Made by a program: the position numbers and the translations under genes. Below, piece by piece: positions 46,045-57,894 of a DNA stretch of 64,000 nt. Source of the stretch: Microcebus murinus (taxonomy: Eukaryota > Chordata > Mammalia > Primates > Cheirogaleidae); contig NC_134104.1 in assembly GCF_040939455.1 (NCBI RefSeq), positions 138,854,501 to 138,918,500 on the forward strand, written 5' to 3'. Position 1 is the first letter of the stretch, and each line of letters opens with the position of its first letter. The notes under the pieces are model-generated. The model saw only the letters and a list, made by a program, of their open reading frames with translations, was not told the DNA's origin and ran no database searches.

Positions 46045-46885
46045 ATTTTGTCATTTATTCTATGTTTACTAGCAGGAGTTTTTCTATTAAACCAACTTTT
46101 CCATATCAACTAGATTGATTATCCCAAAATACAGTTCACATGGACAGGCAAAATATATTTCTTTTTCCTTTTACTATCAAATATTTACATAAGGTGTTGG
46201 GGAGTTAGTAACCTTTGGTAGTGAGCAGACAGGGTTTTTTGTTTGTTTGTTTGTTTAGTTTGTTTTGTTTATTTCTATTTTCATGCTCAAAATTTCTCAT
46301 CTTTGCCTAATAAGATTCTTCAACTTGGCTTCAAGTGTCATTTGGACATGACTCTACTAGCTTTTGACACCTTCTTGACTTTTGGTTCATCAAGATATTG
46401 GACTCATATTGTCCATTTTCTACCCCAACTATGGAATCAGCCACTTCTTCAAGGTTCTGGTTCATTTCCGTGAGAAATAGTATTTAGAAACCACCATCTG
46501 GGCCCCATGAGTGCTCAGTGTTACAGAAACAGTGTTGTTTCAAGGCTTTTTCAGAAGAGTTACAGGTAGAAAATCCATTGTTAATAACAATAAAAAATTT
46601 AATATTACAGTATTTTTAACCTCTCTGATTTTATACCTTTCTCTATTCTTCTACATTAACAATCTTGATTCCTAGCAACATTAAATGATGACTTGTTTCA
46701 TTTCTCATCCTATACACAGAATATTTCAAAATAACTATGCCAATATGGTTAATCACAGTAATCCTACAGAATAAAGTTTAAAATTTCTGCAGTTCTTTTT
46801 GTCCACAAAATTGACCCCATTAAGAATGTATAGTCTAGAAAATCTAATCTAAAGACATATGAAATATTTATGATCATCTGTGGTT
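46045..46885. other. Unique AT-rich sequence
   Basis: No recognised gene or repeat apart from a short (GTTT)n tract near 46238-46270. Confidence 0.45.
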
Positions 46886-46889
46886 ATAT

Positions 46890-47105
46890 AAGAGGTTGGC
46901 AATTTTTTTTCTGTAAAAACCCAGACTACAAATATTTTAGGCTTTACAATCCATTGGTCTCTCTGGCAACTACTGAACATTTGTAGGACAGAAGCAGCCA
47001 TAGATAATATGGAAACTAAGGTGCATGACTGTGTTTCAATAAAACTTTGTTTACAAAAATGGGCAACTGGCCTGTTCGGTCCTGTAGACTCTGGTTTGCC
47101 AACCC
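46890..47105 (+). repeat. hAT-like MER element, copy 3 of 3
   Basis: GAGGTTGGCAATTTTTTTTCTGTAAAAACC, TATTTTAGGCTTTACAATCC, AGAAGCAGCCATAGATAATATGG, GTGTTTCAATAAAACTTTGTTTACAAAAATGGGC and the closing TCTGGTTTGCCAACC. The start GGTTGGCAA and end TTGCCAACC are inverted repeats, so this is the clearest copy. Confidence 0.8.
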
Positions 47106-47109
47106 TCAG

Positions 47110-48950
47110 GCTAAGTCATCAATTTGATACACAATTAGGTACATTTGTTTCATTTCTTTTTTACATTTGCAGGACTAATTTTCAATCTTATTTTCTTATA
47201 TTTATTTATTTATCTTTATTTTTACTTTTTTTGGCATGTGAGGATGAAGTTATACAAGTTTCATGGGAGATTCTGATTCAGGTGATCTATGGACCTGATT
47301 TTGAGAAATATTGCCCTAAAATAAAGGCACAGCCCCCCACAGTTAGGGGGATAATCATAAGCCTGGAGTAGATTGTTGTTGGCTAAATAAATACTTCATT
47401 TAAAGGATACTAGAGAGGTGCTCAGACCCAAACCTTATTCTTGATAATCTTACCATTTGTTACTTCTTTCAGTTACATCACCTATCCCATCTGGCAAAAT
47501 GCAAATTTTTCTCGTGTAACCATTTGTACATTATCAACCATGAATTCATTTATCTATTTGCTGCAGAGGTCCAAATACTTGAGGCAAAAGAGACATGGAG
47601 GAGATTGATGGAGGAAACCAAGGAGTGTTGGTAAATGAGGAAACAATATGGGAAGGCTGAGTATCTGGAGGAGGTGAGCAGCTGAAGGCATTGGGTGTTT
47701 GGGAAAGTAAGGAGGAACCTGCACAAAGCTACTAAATGGAATTGGGCCCATTGAAATTAGGGACCATCATGTTTTCCTTCTCTGCTACTAAATACCCAAC
47801 ATCTGGGTATTATATGGTCCAATTTATTCTGCCAGCATGGTGTTTTTTAAAGGGCAATGTACCTGGCAAGTGTAATACTGGCCTACAATAAAAGCACCCT
47901 GTCATCTTTTATTAATAGCCAACCTGAAGCATGCATGTGAATTTTCAACCCCTGCTTAGCATAAATGGTGGAATCGGGCAGTGGCAAGACTTGGACACCA
48001 AACCCAACATATTATATGGGAGAAGGAGAAGAATCGGCCAAAATATTGAGTAGGTATCAGAAGATACACTTTGCTGCTTTCCAAATTTGCCTTGCTTCAC
48101 TTTTGCTGGGAGATACTTTGTACCATGAACAATTAAAAAGTATATTATAATATTCAAACTGAGGTTTCAGTCTCAAAGAAGCTTAGTACCTAATAATTAA
48201 AATAAGATAAACAAATACTTATTGGAATTTTCCCAGTACCAGAGCGATCAGGGAAAAGAACATAGTAACAAGAAATGTTTTTTAAGTCATCTTTCATAAC
48301 TTTTAATAATTTGCCATTTTTAACTTTTTGAGTATTAAAATAGCATAATTCAAAGGTTTTTGATCGAGCTGCTACCTTGCTAAAGTTTTACCTCTAGTTG
48401 TCCTTTATCCTTAGCACTGTCTCCTTCCAATAAGTAGCCCCTTTTCCCAATGTTTGTCTTGTTCTTAACCTGGCTTCCTCCTCAGACAAATGTCATATTA
48501 CAATTTAGGAAGCACATTTGTGATGCAAATAACAAGAGGCTCAAATAGGAAGTCAGGTCTTCTTTAAACAGGATTAACCAGCTCCCACCAGAAGTTGAGA
48601 ACTGTTCAATTAAATTCCTTAGTAGGGCCTGCTGAGTTTCTTTTCAACCTCTTCTTAGTACCACAGCAGCTTGGAACTTCCAGAGATAAAACCCACTTTT
48701 CATGCAGGGAAATTGCTAAACCCTACAGTCGGAGAGAGCAGGAGCTGGTGCCCCTCCTTTGAGCAAGGTGAAAGGAGACAGAAATAAACTATCGCCTCCC
48801 ATAGGGCTGAGGGACCATGGGGGATCAGTACATATCCAGTTCTTGGCTTAGCAAGTTATCTACTTGTTCTGGGCTAGATTTAAAAAAACAAAACAAAACA
48901 AAAAAAAAACACAGTCCACTATTCCCCCATTCCTCATTTATTCAGTTTAA
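47110..48950. other. Unique sequence, nothing assigned
   Basis: No recognised gene or repeat. ORF-like runs at 47009-47371 and 47965-48157 have no motif; the first begins inside the hAT relic. Confidence 0.45.
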
Positions 48951-48954
48951 ATAA

Positions 48955-49580
48955 TAAGGTAAAAATTAGGTCAGTAATGTCAGAGATGAAAACCTTTTCT
49001 TCTACTCACTTTGGTTCAACTCTTGGAGGCCTGCAAATTAAACTGGCAAAAGACAGATTAACAGAAAAAAAAAAAAAGACAAAGGTTTATTCATGTAGGT
49101 TCTCAGGAGCTCACAGAAAACGTGGCTCAAATAAGCAGTGAGAATTGGGGGCTTCTCTACCATCTTAGGAGAAGGGGGGGGGAGAGAAAAGACACTTATG
49201 GAAAAATGAATGGGCTTGTAGGGGAGTAGGTGGGAGGTATGATAGTTTTGTGATATTGTTTGTTTGTTCGATTTCTCCTGTGGTAGGAATCAATCCCCCA
49301 CCTTAAAATGGAAATCGATCCTCTCCCCACCCCATACAGGGAAGCCTCTTTTGAAGGAGAATCTATGGCAGTTGAATTCTTTTGGAAAGCTCTGCTTTTT
49401 CAGGCAGATAAGGGCAAGGCAGGGGGAGTAGGGTATCAAGCAAAGCCTCTTTCTGCTTTTCTGCATGTGTTGATTTCCAAATGTCTTTAGCTCAAAATAA
49501 TTTTTATTCAATAGTGGTATATCCTGGATCTTCTCAATAATTAGGAAAATAAGGGGGCATATAAAGATGACCACATGTGC
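48955..49580. repeat. LTR-like mammalian repeat, related to 50425-51000
   Basis: ACTGGCAAAAGACAGATTAACAGAAAAAAAAAAAAAGACAAAGGTTTATTCATG corresponds to CATAACAAAAGACAAATTAACAAGAGAAAAGCATAGCAAATCTATTTTAAAAGTTTTATGTG in the second copy. Likely an old LTR; not named. Confidence 0.4.
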
Positions 49581-49639
49581 TGCCTCTCTCTAACACACAC
49601 ACACACACACACCCCACCCACTATTCCCACCAAACGGAG

Positions 49640-50285
49640 ACGACTATTAACATTTTGATATAATTTGTTTTTCCAATCCCTTTTCTTTTCATGTTTTGGC
49701 ACATCATTGAAACCATACTATATATACAGTTTTTGCTTCTTGCCTTTTCAACTTAACATTTTCAACTTAGCATTTAAGAAGTGTATATGGGAAAAAACTT
49801 TTTAAAATTTTTAAACTTACGAAATCTTTCAAACATAAACTGAAGTTCAGAAAGTAATATACCAACTACCCAGGGACCTACTGCCAGGATTTAAGAGACA
49901 TTAACATTTTGCTATATTTGCTTTGGATCACTCTGGGAAAAAGTCACAAATGCAGTAAAGGCCTCATCACACCCTCAGATCCTATGACTGCCACCCCTTC
50001 CCCCTTCTCAAGGGTTACCACTATCCTGAGACTGGTATGTTTCATTCCCAGACCTATTTTTAACTTTTGTCCATAATATATACCAATGTTTTATGAGGTT
50101 TCAAATTTTACAAAGGTTTCACATTTTTCAAATGGTCTCATGTTGTATATATCCTTTTGCAACTTGCTTTTTATCATTCGATATGAGGCCACCTTGGAAA
50201 AGATACCCTTTTTTCCATTTAATTATATAAAAAGAGGTACCCTTGTTCTGTTGGAAAATGGTTTAGCTTTGCAAAGGTGGTGACA
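49640..50285 (+). repeat. Ancient L1M-type 3' sequence, possibly two fragments
   Basis: CTACCCAGGGACCTACTGCCAGGATTTAAGAGACATTAACATTTTGC, TTCTCAAGGGTTACCACTATCCTGAGACTGGTATG and CTCATGTTGTATATATCCTTTTGCAACTTGC are old L1 3' phrases in order. Confidence 0.5.
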
Positions 50286-50424
50286 GTGGTACATCCCCAT
50301 CAGGCGTTTATTTGAATCCATTAATTGACATGGGACTCAAGGAACATTCTGGGAGAAATGGGAGCAAGCTCAAGACCTCATTCCTCTTAAGTTTTGAGTT
50401 GTGTGTGTAGGGAAGTAAAGGTTA

Positions 50425-51000
50425 TCTCTTTCCCTCACCTATCACCAGGTTCATTGCTGAGACACCCATAACAAAAGACAAATTAACAAGAGAAAAGCAT
50501 AGCAAATCTATTTTAAAAGTTTTATGTGACCTGGGAGCCTTCACCAACAAAGACCCAAAGACCCAGGAAAAACTGTGTTTTTTATGGGCACTGGGACAGA
50601 AGTGTGATGGGAGGACAAAAGTGTATGATCCAATTGTAATATGCTGGAGAAAACATAACAAGGCTCGTGTGTTCAGATTTTTCTTGGCCTCCAGGTATAG
50701 GGCAGGACCCCTCTGGGATGACGGTCCTATGACATAGGTCATAAGAAAGAAATAGGTAAGAGGATTCTTTTATGGGCTGCCTCAGGGAAGAAAGGTAAGA
50801 GAAGGTTAGAAAGTAATCTTCATGCTTCTGTGGTTTTCTCACTTTCCCGCAGCTTAAAATAGTATGCCAAGGTGCCATATTTTGGAGTATCAAATTCTGA
50901 GTCTCAACATTTAGATGCAGGTGGACCACACTGACCCTGGCAGAGGCCAGGTGGCAGGACAATTCAACAGAGAACTCCGAGGGGACTCACTCTATGAGTG
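50425..51000. repeat. LTR-like mammalian repeat, related to 48955-49580
   Basis: Besides the shared AAAAGACAAATTAACAAGAG segment, GCAGCTTAAAATAGTATGCCAAGGTGCCATATTTTGGAGTATC looks like a conserved LTR phrase. Two long minus-strand frames (50422-50742 and 50582-50962) show no motif. Confidence 0.4.
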
Positions 51001-51675
51001 GAGTGGGGAATCTAAATTGAGACTCGGACTCCAAAGCACGGCCTAATTTTTGGTATAGACTAGAAGATAGCTGGTGATGAACACTGCATGTGAGGATCTG
51101 GGGCCAAAATGTCACCCAATCTAGCTGGCCTGGCTCATGGGCACAACATGAGAGCCAAGGGATTTGTCCTTGTATGCATGTGGCAAGAGCTAGTGCTGTG
51201 AGCATACACTGTTGTGATAACCCTGCAATGTGGTAAGTCTATGACATAATGGTCTTTGTCTCCCATGACCTGATGCACCATGTGTGACATGCTGCAACAG
51301 ATAGCATCTCAGGGATCAGCCACGGACAAGGGTGTAGGCGGATGACCTAGACTTTCTACTTTTCCTAAGCAAGGTGATAGGGCTGACCTCCTGGTGCCTA
51401 TGGGCTCAACCTTGCAAATAGGTTACATGAGAGTGAAGGATGGCATCCATACATGCTTGCTTATCTCTCATAACAGATTTCTCAAAACTAAGCCATGCTG
51501 TTAGAAGCTGGACAGGGGCTACTCTTGGTATAGAGTAACAAGTAGATGAGGACCAAGGACTTCTGGAGGCCTGGTAATGTTGTTTCTTGATTGAGAGTGC
51601 TGGTTAAAAAAAATGTTCAGTTTGTGAAAACTCGTCAAGTTTTACATTTATGATACATCCAGTTTTATGTAGGTG
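51001..51675. other. Unique sequence, nothing assigned
   Basis: No gene or named repeat recognised before the left end of the Tigger1 element. Confidence 0.4.
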
Positions 51676-54053
51676 TAGGTATACATTGGAGATATTACAG
51701 GTTTAGTTCCAGACCATTGCAATAAAACAAATATCACAATAAAGCAAGTTGCGTGAATTTTTTGGTTTCTGAGTGTATATAAAGTTTTTACACTACACTG
51801 TAATCTGTTAAGTGTGTAACAGCATTATGTCTAAAAAAAATCAATGTACATACCTTAATTAAAAATACGTTATTACTAAAAGTGTTAATGATCATCTGAG
51901 CACTCAGCAAGTTATAATCTTTTTGCTAGTAGAGTCTTGCTTTGGTGTTGACGGCTGCTGGCTGATTAGAATGGTGATTGCTGAAGGTTGGGGTGTCTGT
52001 AGAAATTTTCTAAAATAAGAAACCAGTGAAGTTTTCCACATCAATTAATTCTTCCTTTCATGAAAAATCTTCTCTGCCGCACGTGATGCTGTTTGGTAGC
52101 ATTTTGCTCACAGTAGAACTTCTTTCAAAATTGGACTCTGTCTTCTCAAACCCTGTTACTGCTTTAGCAACCTTTATGTAATATTCTAAATCCTTTGTTG
52201 TCATTTCAACAATGTTCACAACATCTTCACCAGAAGTAGCTTCTCTCTCGGGAAACCACTTCCTTAGCTCATCCATAAGAAGCAACTTCTCATCCATTCA
52301 AGCTTTATCAGGAGATTGCAGCAATTCAGTCAGATCTTCGGGCTCCACTTCTAATTTTAGTCCTCTTGCTATTTCTATTTCATCTGCAGTTACTTCTTCT
52401 CCTGAAGCCTTGAACACTCCAAAGTCATTATGGAATCAACTTCTTGCAAACTCCTGTTATCGTTGACATTTTGACTTCCACCCGTGAATCACAAATGTTC
52501 TTACTGAATCCTTTCTGTTAGGTTTTCAGTTTACTTTGCCCACGTCGATCGGAGGAATCTTTACCTATGACAGCTAGAGGTTTACAAAATGCATCTCTTA
52601 AATAATAAAACTCAAAAGTCAAAATTACTTCCTGATCTATGGGCTGCAGAATGGATGTTGTCTTAACAGGCATGAAAATAAACATTAATCTCTTTGTCTG
52701 TCTCCAACAGAGGTCTTGGGTAATACGGTGCATTGTCAATGAGCAATAATATTTTGAAGGGAATCTTTATTTCTGAACAATGGATCTCAACAGTGGGTTT
52801 AAAATATTTAGTAAACCATGCTGTAAACAGCTGGGCTGTCATCCAGGCTTTCTTGTTCAATTTACAGAGCTCAGGCAGGGTCAATTTAGCATATTTCTTA
52901 AGGGCCCTAGGATTTTTAGAATGGTAAATGAGTATTGGCTTTAACACAGTCATCAGCTGCATTGACCCCTAAAAGAGAATCAGCCTGTCCTTTGAAGTTT
53001 TGACACCAGGCATTGACCTCTCTTTAGCAATGAAAGTCCTAGATAGCATCTTCTTCCCATAGAAGGCTGTTTATTCTACACTGAAAACCTGTTGCTTAGT
53101 GTGGCCACCTTTATCAATTGTCTTAGCTAGAGCTTCTGGGTAACTTGCTGAAGCTTCTTTATCAGTACTTGCTGTGTCACCTTGCTCTTTTATGTTAGGG
53201 AGATGACATTTGTTTTCTTAAACGTCATGAATCAATCTCTGCTAGCTTCAAAATTTTCTTCTGCAGTTTCCTCACCACTTTCAGCCTTCATAGAATTGAA
53301 GAGAGTTAGGGCCTTGCTCTGGATTAGGCTTTGGCTTAAGGGAATGTTGTGGCTGGTTTGATCTTCTATCCAGACCGCTAAAACTTTCTTTGTATCAGCA
53401 ATAAGGCTGTTTCACTTTCTTATCATTTGCGCGTTCGCTAGAGTAGCACTTTTAATTTCCTTTAAGAGCTTTTCCTTTGCACTCCCAACGTGGCTAACTG
53501 GTGCAAGAGGCCTGGCTTTCAACGTGTCATCTTTTGATGTGCCTTCTTCACTGAGCTTAATCATTTCTAGCTTTTGATCGAACGTGAGAGACGTGCAACT
53601 CTTCCTTTCCCTTGAACTCTTAGAAGCCATTGTAGGGTTGTTAATTGGCCTAATTTCCATATTGTTGTGTCTCAGGAAATAGGGAGGCCCAAGGAGAGAG
53701 AGAGAGATGAGACAGAGGATGGCTGGTCAGAGGAGCAGTAAGAGTACACACCACTTATCGATTAAGTTCACTGTCTTATGTGGGCACTGTTCGTGGTGCC
53801 CCAAAACAATTACAACAGTAACATCCAAGTTCATCAATCACAGTTCACCAAATAGGTATAATCATAATAGAAAAGTTTGAAATACCTCACGAATTATCTA
53901 AATGTGATACAGACACACGATGAGCATATGCCATTGAGAAAATGGTGCTAATAGACATGCTCATCACAGGGTTGCCACAAACCTTCAACTTATAAAAAGC
54001 ACCATATCTGAGAAGTCTGATGAAGCAAAGTGCAATAAAATGAGGTATGCCTC
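51676..54053 (-). mobile_element. Tigger1 DNA transposon (TcMar/pogo), almost full length
   Basis: The left end TAGGTATACATTGGAGATATTACAGG and right end AATAAAATGAGGTATGCCTC are the two Tigger1 termini; TA follows the right end, as expected of TA target duplication, while the left flank is TG, probably a mutated TA. At 2.38 kb it is close to the roughly 2.4-kb family length. The interior is collinear with the family: 3' region, transposase gene on the minus strand, then the 5' region with ACCACTTATCGATTAAGTTC and CAGGGTTGCCACAAACCTTCAA. No insertion by a younger element interrupts it. It is immobile because the gene is broken. Confidence 0.93.
52058..53660 (-). pseudogene. Decayed Tigger1 transposase (pogo-type, CENP-B-like DNA binding plus DDE domain)
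   Basis: The transposase would bind the element's ends and cut and paste it at TA sites. Fragments in gene order on the minus strand: 53412-53660, MASKSSRERKSCTSLTF then FDQKLEMIKLSEEGTSKDDTL (CENP-B-like helix-turn-helix start). 52663-52962 holds [24 protein letters not shown] and [14 protein letters not shown], which includes the second acidic residue of the DDE triad. 52518-52739 holds TTSILQPIDQEVI, the third catalytic region. 52058-52297 holds [18 protein letters not shown] from the C-terminal part. The pieces lie in different frames with stops between them, so no functional protein is possible. Family proteins are single frames of several hundred residues. Confidence 0.9.
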
Positions 54054-54059
54054 TATAAT

Positions 54060-55215
54060 TTCTAGAAACTTTTTTTTTTTTAATAATTTTATTTTGTATT
54101 TCAAGCCGGCGAAGTGAAGCCTACACATGAATGATTGTTGATGCCTTCACTTTACCTATCATGGCCCATGGGCCTCTAGTTGAAGTTTCAGGACACACCT
54201 TAATTTTTCTACCTGATGAGGTTTATTCCCATAACTTCACCATTTTTCAAATTGTTCTACCAAAGGAAATCGTGTGACTTTACCCTTCCACACTCTCTCC
54301 TCCAGACTCCTGCAGTTTTATGAGAAAACACTAGAAATCTGTTACAAGAGATGAGTGAGCATATATGGGAAGGAAGGCGGTCCCAATCTCCAGGACATTG
54401 GCTCTGGGGCGAACTGTTAAAGCTCACAGCAGATGGTGCCCCCCACACAAACCTTTCCCAGGAGGGATGAGGCCCAGACTTTGGCATCATTGCATCCATG
54501 CCTGGGGTTTGCCTTATTCAGATCTCAATGAGCATTTTACAAAAGTTCTTGTTGCTGCTTACAGGAGAGAAGTAGCAAACCAAGAATTCTCCTGTCGGCA
54601 TTCAGGCCCTGCTTTCCACTGGACACTGCGTGTTTCTGTTGCCTGCCCTTATTTTTCTCTGTGCGCACATTTTTACCCTGCTTCTTGCTTCTATGCCCCC
54701 ACGTGTGTAGTTTTTGAAGGCAGGGTCTTTGGATCACTGTCTTTTGTTCTAAAACTTGTCTCTATCCTGCTGACAACTCCAAAATTTCCCATTAAATTCC
54801 TGTTGGCTAAACATTTTTCATGTCAATCCCTCACTAAAAGATTTTGAACCCAGTTGAAAGGATTCCTTTGACTACACAGGAAACTATATTCTTCCTCAGC
54901 CCAATATCCAATGGCGATGCCCAGTGCCTATTTTAGGTCGTTTGCAAACGTTGAAACTTTCTAAATGTAAAATGTACTGAGATACAAGATTACTACACAA
55001 TACTGGGGAAATTAAGCCCTAGTAATATACTATGTTCTTTGTATGGCACCTAAATTATTACATTGCCCCCATAGAGTGCCTGACACATAATGCGTGCTCA
55101 ATATATGATGTGGAAGGAAAGAGAAAGAAAGGGTGGGCGGGGAATATGAGACAAAGTATCTACTTATAGTTCAGAAATCTCTTCACATTTTCAAAATCAT
55201 CTTGTTTGGCAAGAT
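54060..55215. other. Unique sequence; one 160-codon frame without motif
   Basis: The plus-strand frame 54365-54847 (160 codons) has no recognised domain. It sits on C/T-rich sequence and is opposed by other frames. I do not support a gene. Confidence 0.4.
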
Positions 55216-55222
55216 ACTCTGT

Positions 55223-55295
55223 AAAATAATTATTCTAAGATAAAATAATTATTCTAAGATATAATTATTCTAAGATAAAATAATTATTCTAAGAT
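55223..55295 (+). repeat. 19-bp tandem repeat, about 3.8 copies
   Basis: Unit AAAATAATTATTCTAAGAT occurs at 55223-55241, 55242-55260 and 55277-55295. The third unit (55261-55276) is a 16-bp version lacking three bases. Full units are identical, so the array is recent. Confidence 0.97.
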
Positions 55296-55299
55296 TAAA

Positions 55300-57325
55300 A
55301 AAAAACTGGAAAATCTCACATACTGTAGCCTCTTCTTGGATATTTGCACATGAGCATGTTAAAGGTGCTGGGAAGTTCTGCATCTGAAGAACATGTTTGA
55401 TTCTGGTTTTTTAAGAATATTCCATAGAATGCTCCTCTATTAATAATTTTAGTATCATCTATTCACATCCTACAGGACCAGTGTTCTTCAGAGCATACTT
55501 AGGCAAATATAGCTGCAACTCAAGCAGATATGATTCAGAGACTGCCAATACAAATCGTTCCCATGCAGAAAGCTAACTGAAACCATAATTATCAACTACA
55601 TAAATGCCTCTGAGACTTCACCAAGATCATCCTGATTAGAATATTTACTTGTATCAAGTCAAGAGCATATGATTCTATTATACTACACACATTGTGCATT
55701 CTAAACATACTCTGAGCCTTTTTTGGGAGGATGCCATTGAATCCCAGTGGCTGACACCTAAAATAATGCTAGGCAGAATGGCTGTAGTCATGGGGTGTGT
55801 AATAGTCCACTCTGGGGGGTCACTACAAATGAACCACATGATTGGGAGACACATTTATTTGTGTGTCATCTGGTCCCGGCATTCATTTCCATTCTGTGTC
55901 ATTAATTTAACACAGCAAAACAAAGAATCGATTACCCTCTTCAAATTCAATTGGAGCCTGCCATGCTTAATGAGAGGGAAGCAAAAAATTATTGAAACCA
56001 CACTTTGTAGATGTCAATTAGCCAATGATAAAAGCAACATGAAAAAGAATGAAGATGGTTGTGACATCCCCCATGCCACTGGGAGGGAGGCAAGTATGTG
56101 ACTTCTTAGATTTTTTTTGGTCACCAGATGGATATTCTACCCATTACTTCAGTGTGATAATGTACTGACATCTAGTGGACAACCAGAGGGTTGATATTTC
56201 AGCCACAAATTACACTGTAGAAATCAGTAAACTACGTAATCACAGGGTATTTGAGAAGACTCAGGCCAAATAAAATTTGGAGTAAAAATATAGATTACTT
56301 TCTCATGGTTTAAGCCAGTTAATTAAATTTGTATTTAAGTTAATATTATATTTTGAAGATGTTTTTCCCATTAACAATACCATCCCATTGTCTTGTGAAA
56401 TACTGGCCCATTAATTAGATGCCTACCAGAATTAACAATTGCATGTGTAGGTAGGCAACATAATGCCAGAGACACCCAAAAGATAGCATGGAATGCTTTT
56501 CATTTCATATGTTTTTGGAAAAGAAGTTTTTTTTCTCTAATTATCAAACATGCATGAATTAGTAGGTTCTAGCCACCTGCCAGTAAAGAATTTGAGAATT
56601 TAAAGAAGTTTGGTCAAAATATTGCAAAGCTGACTACAATCATCTCAGGTGCTATTCTGATAGGAGGAAAGAAGGGTGGTTCAAGTCCAAAGAAAAGGTT
56701 TGCGTGCCCAGTTTCCCTTGTACTACTGATTAAGAGAGTCTGTGATATAGATCTTACTTACCTGGTTTATTGAATGATACCTTGTAGGAAGTAATTAGTG
56801 TTAAGATATGAGGAGAAAAATAGACAACATCTGTCTCATCAACTCTTGAATTGTGAACCAACTGAGAAATAAATTAAAGAAGTAAATTAGACAAATATTT
56901 TAAAATACAAGTTTTATGCTTAGTAGAGCAGATTGGAGAATGCTGTTCAACCTGTACCCGACATAGAGCTCCCTAATACTGCTTTTTCCTTCTGAATTAA
57001 ACTTATGCTGAAATAATTACATTGCTTTTGTCCAGTTATTATATACTTCCTATTTCTTCCAGCCCTATACAGTTTACTCACAATTTCCTGTTATTTGTCC
57101 TTCCCTACAATGTTAAAAATTATCTAAAACTTGGAAATAAGGTAAAGGGGAAGTTGGATGTCTTTTCAATGTCATACTAGAATTTTGTTGAATATACCTA
57201 CAGAATGAATTATTTAATTTTCTAGAAGAATGTACTTGTATTTGACTTACTACTTATTATTTGAATAGAGCCCAAACACTGTGAAGTTATATATTAATTT
57301 GTAAAGTTTTTTGCTGAAAGACTGA
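55300..57325. other. Long repeat-poor AT-rich interval
   Basis: I recognise no repeat over about 2 kb. The 135-codon frame at 55694-56101 has no known domain. Low repeat content can reflect constraint, so this is a reasonable place to look for a conserved non-coding element; the sequence alone cannot show that. Confidence 0.35.
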
Positions 57326-57329
57326 ATAT

Positions 57330-57890
57330 GCAAATGGAAAGTTGCCAGCCCATGTATAAAAATAGAACTGTGATCCACAGCCTGCAGGAATCAGTCCAGG
57401 AAACCAACCTGTTATGTATAGTAACCAGCCCAGGAAGCTAGCCTGCTTCTGACTTACAGCCAGCCTGACTTAAAGGGAATCAGACCCTGTCTCTAATAGC
57501 CATCCAGGAAGCCGAACAACCATCCCTGTAACAATTGGCCCCAAATGACTAGAACTAGATCAATAACTGATAGTTTCCCTAATTCCTGTTTCTGCTTCCA
57601 ACTTAGTGCCAACCAGGAAAAGCCCAAATATGTACCCCTGCCCAATCACATAGCATGCCCCACTTCTAGTTAACCCTATCACCAGGTTCTCCCTGCCAAC
57701 AGCCTTCAATTAGGACATTCCAAAACCTTCCCTTTTGCCACTATGAAGCTTTTTTTTTCCTCCTCTGCCTGCCTTTGAGTCTCTTCTAAAACACAAGTGA
57801 CAGTGACTGGCTGCCTGGCTACAGCAAGCTCTGAGCAATAGCCTTTGCTTCTTTTCATTTGGTTTGTTTTCATTTACTTCCACAGTCCAA
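57330..57890 (+). repeat. Probable solo LTR of an old endogenous retrovirus-like element
   Basis: A TATA-like CATGTATAAAAATAG near 57350, repeated CAGCC/CCAGGAA(G/A)C words, GCCTTTGAGTCTCTTC, and GCTCTGAGCAATAGCCTTTGCTTC, a variant poly(A)-signal context, resemble an LTR in sense direction. No internal viral gene lies beside it. Family not assigned. Confidence 0.45.
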
Positions 57891-57894
57891 TAGA

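Noticed and set aside
50422..50962. Two overlapping minus-strand frames as retroviral gene remains
   Set aside because: They lie inside an LTR-like repeat and show no retroviral protein motif.
54365..54847. 160-codon plus-strand frame as a gene
   Set aside because: No motif, opposing frames on the other strand, and no homology that I recognise.
55694..56101. 135-codon frame as a small protein gene
   Set aside because: No domain or signal peptide and ordinary AT-rich composition; kept only as part of a repeat-poor interval.
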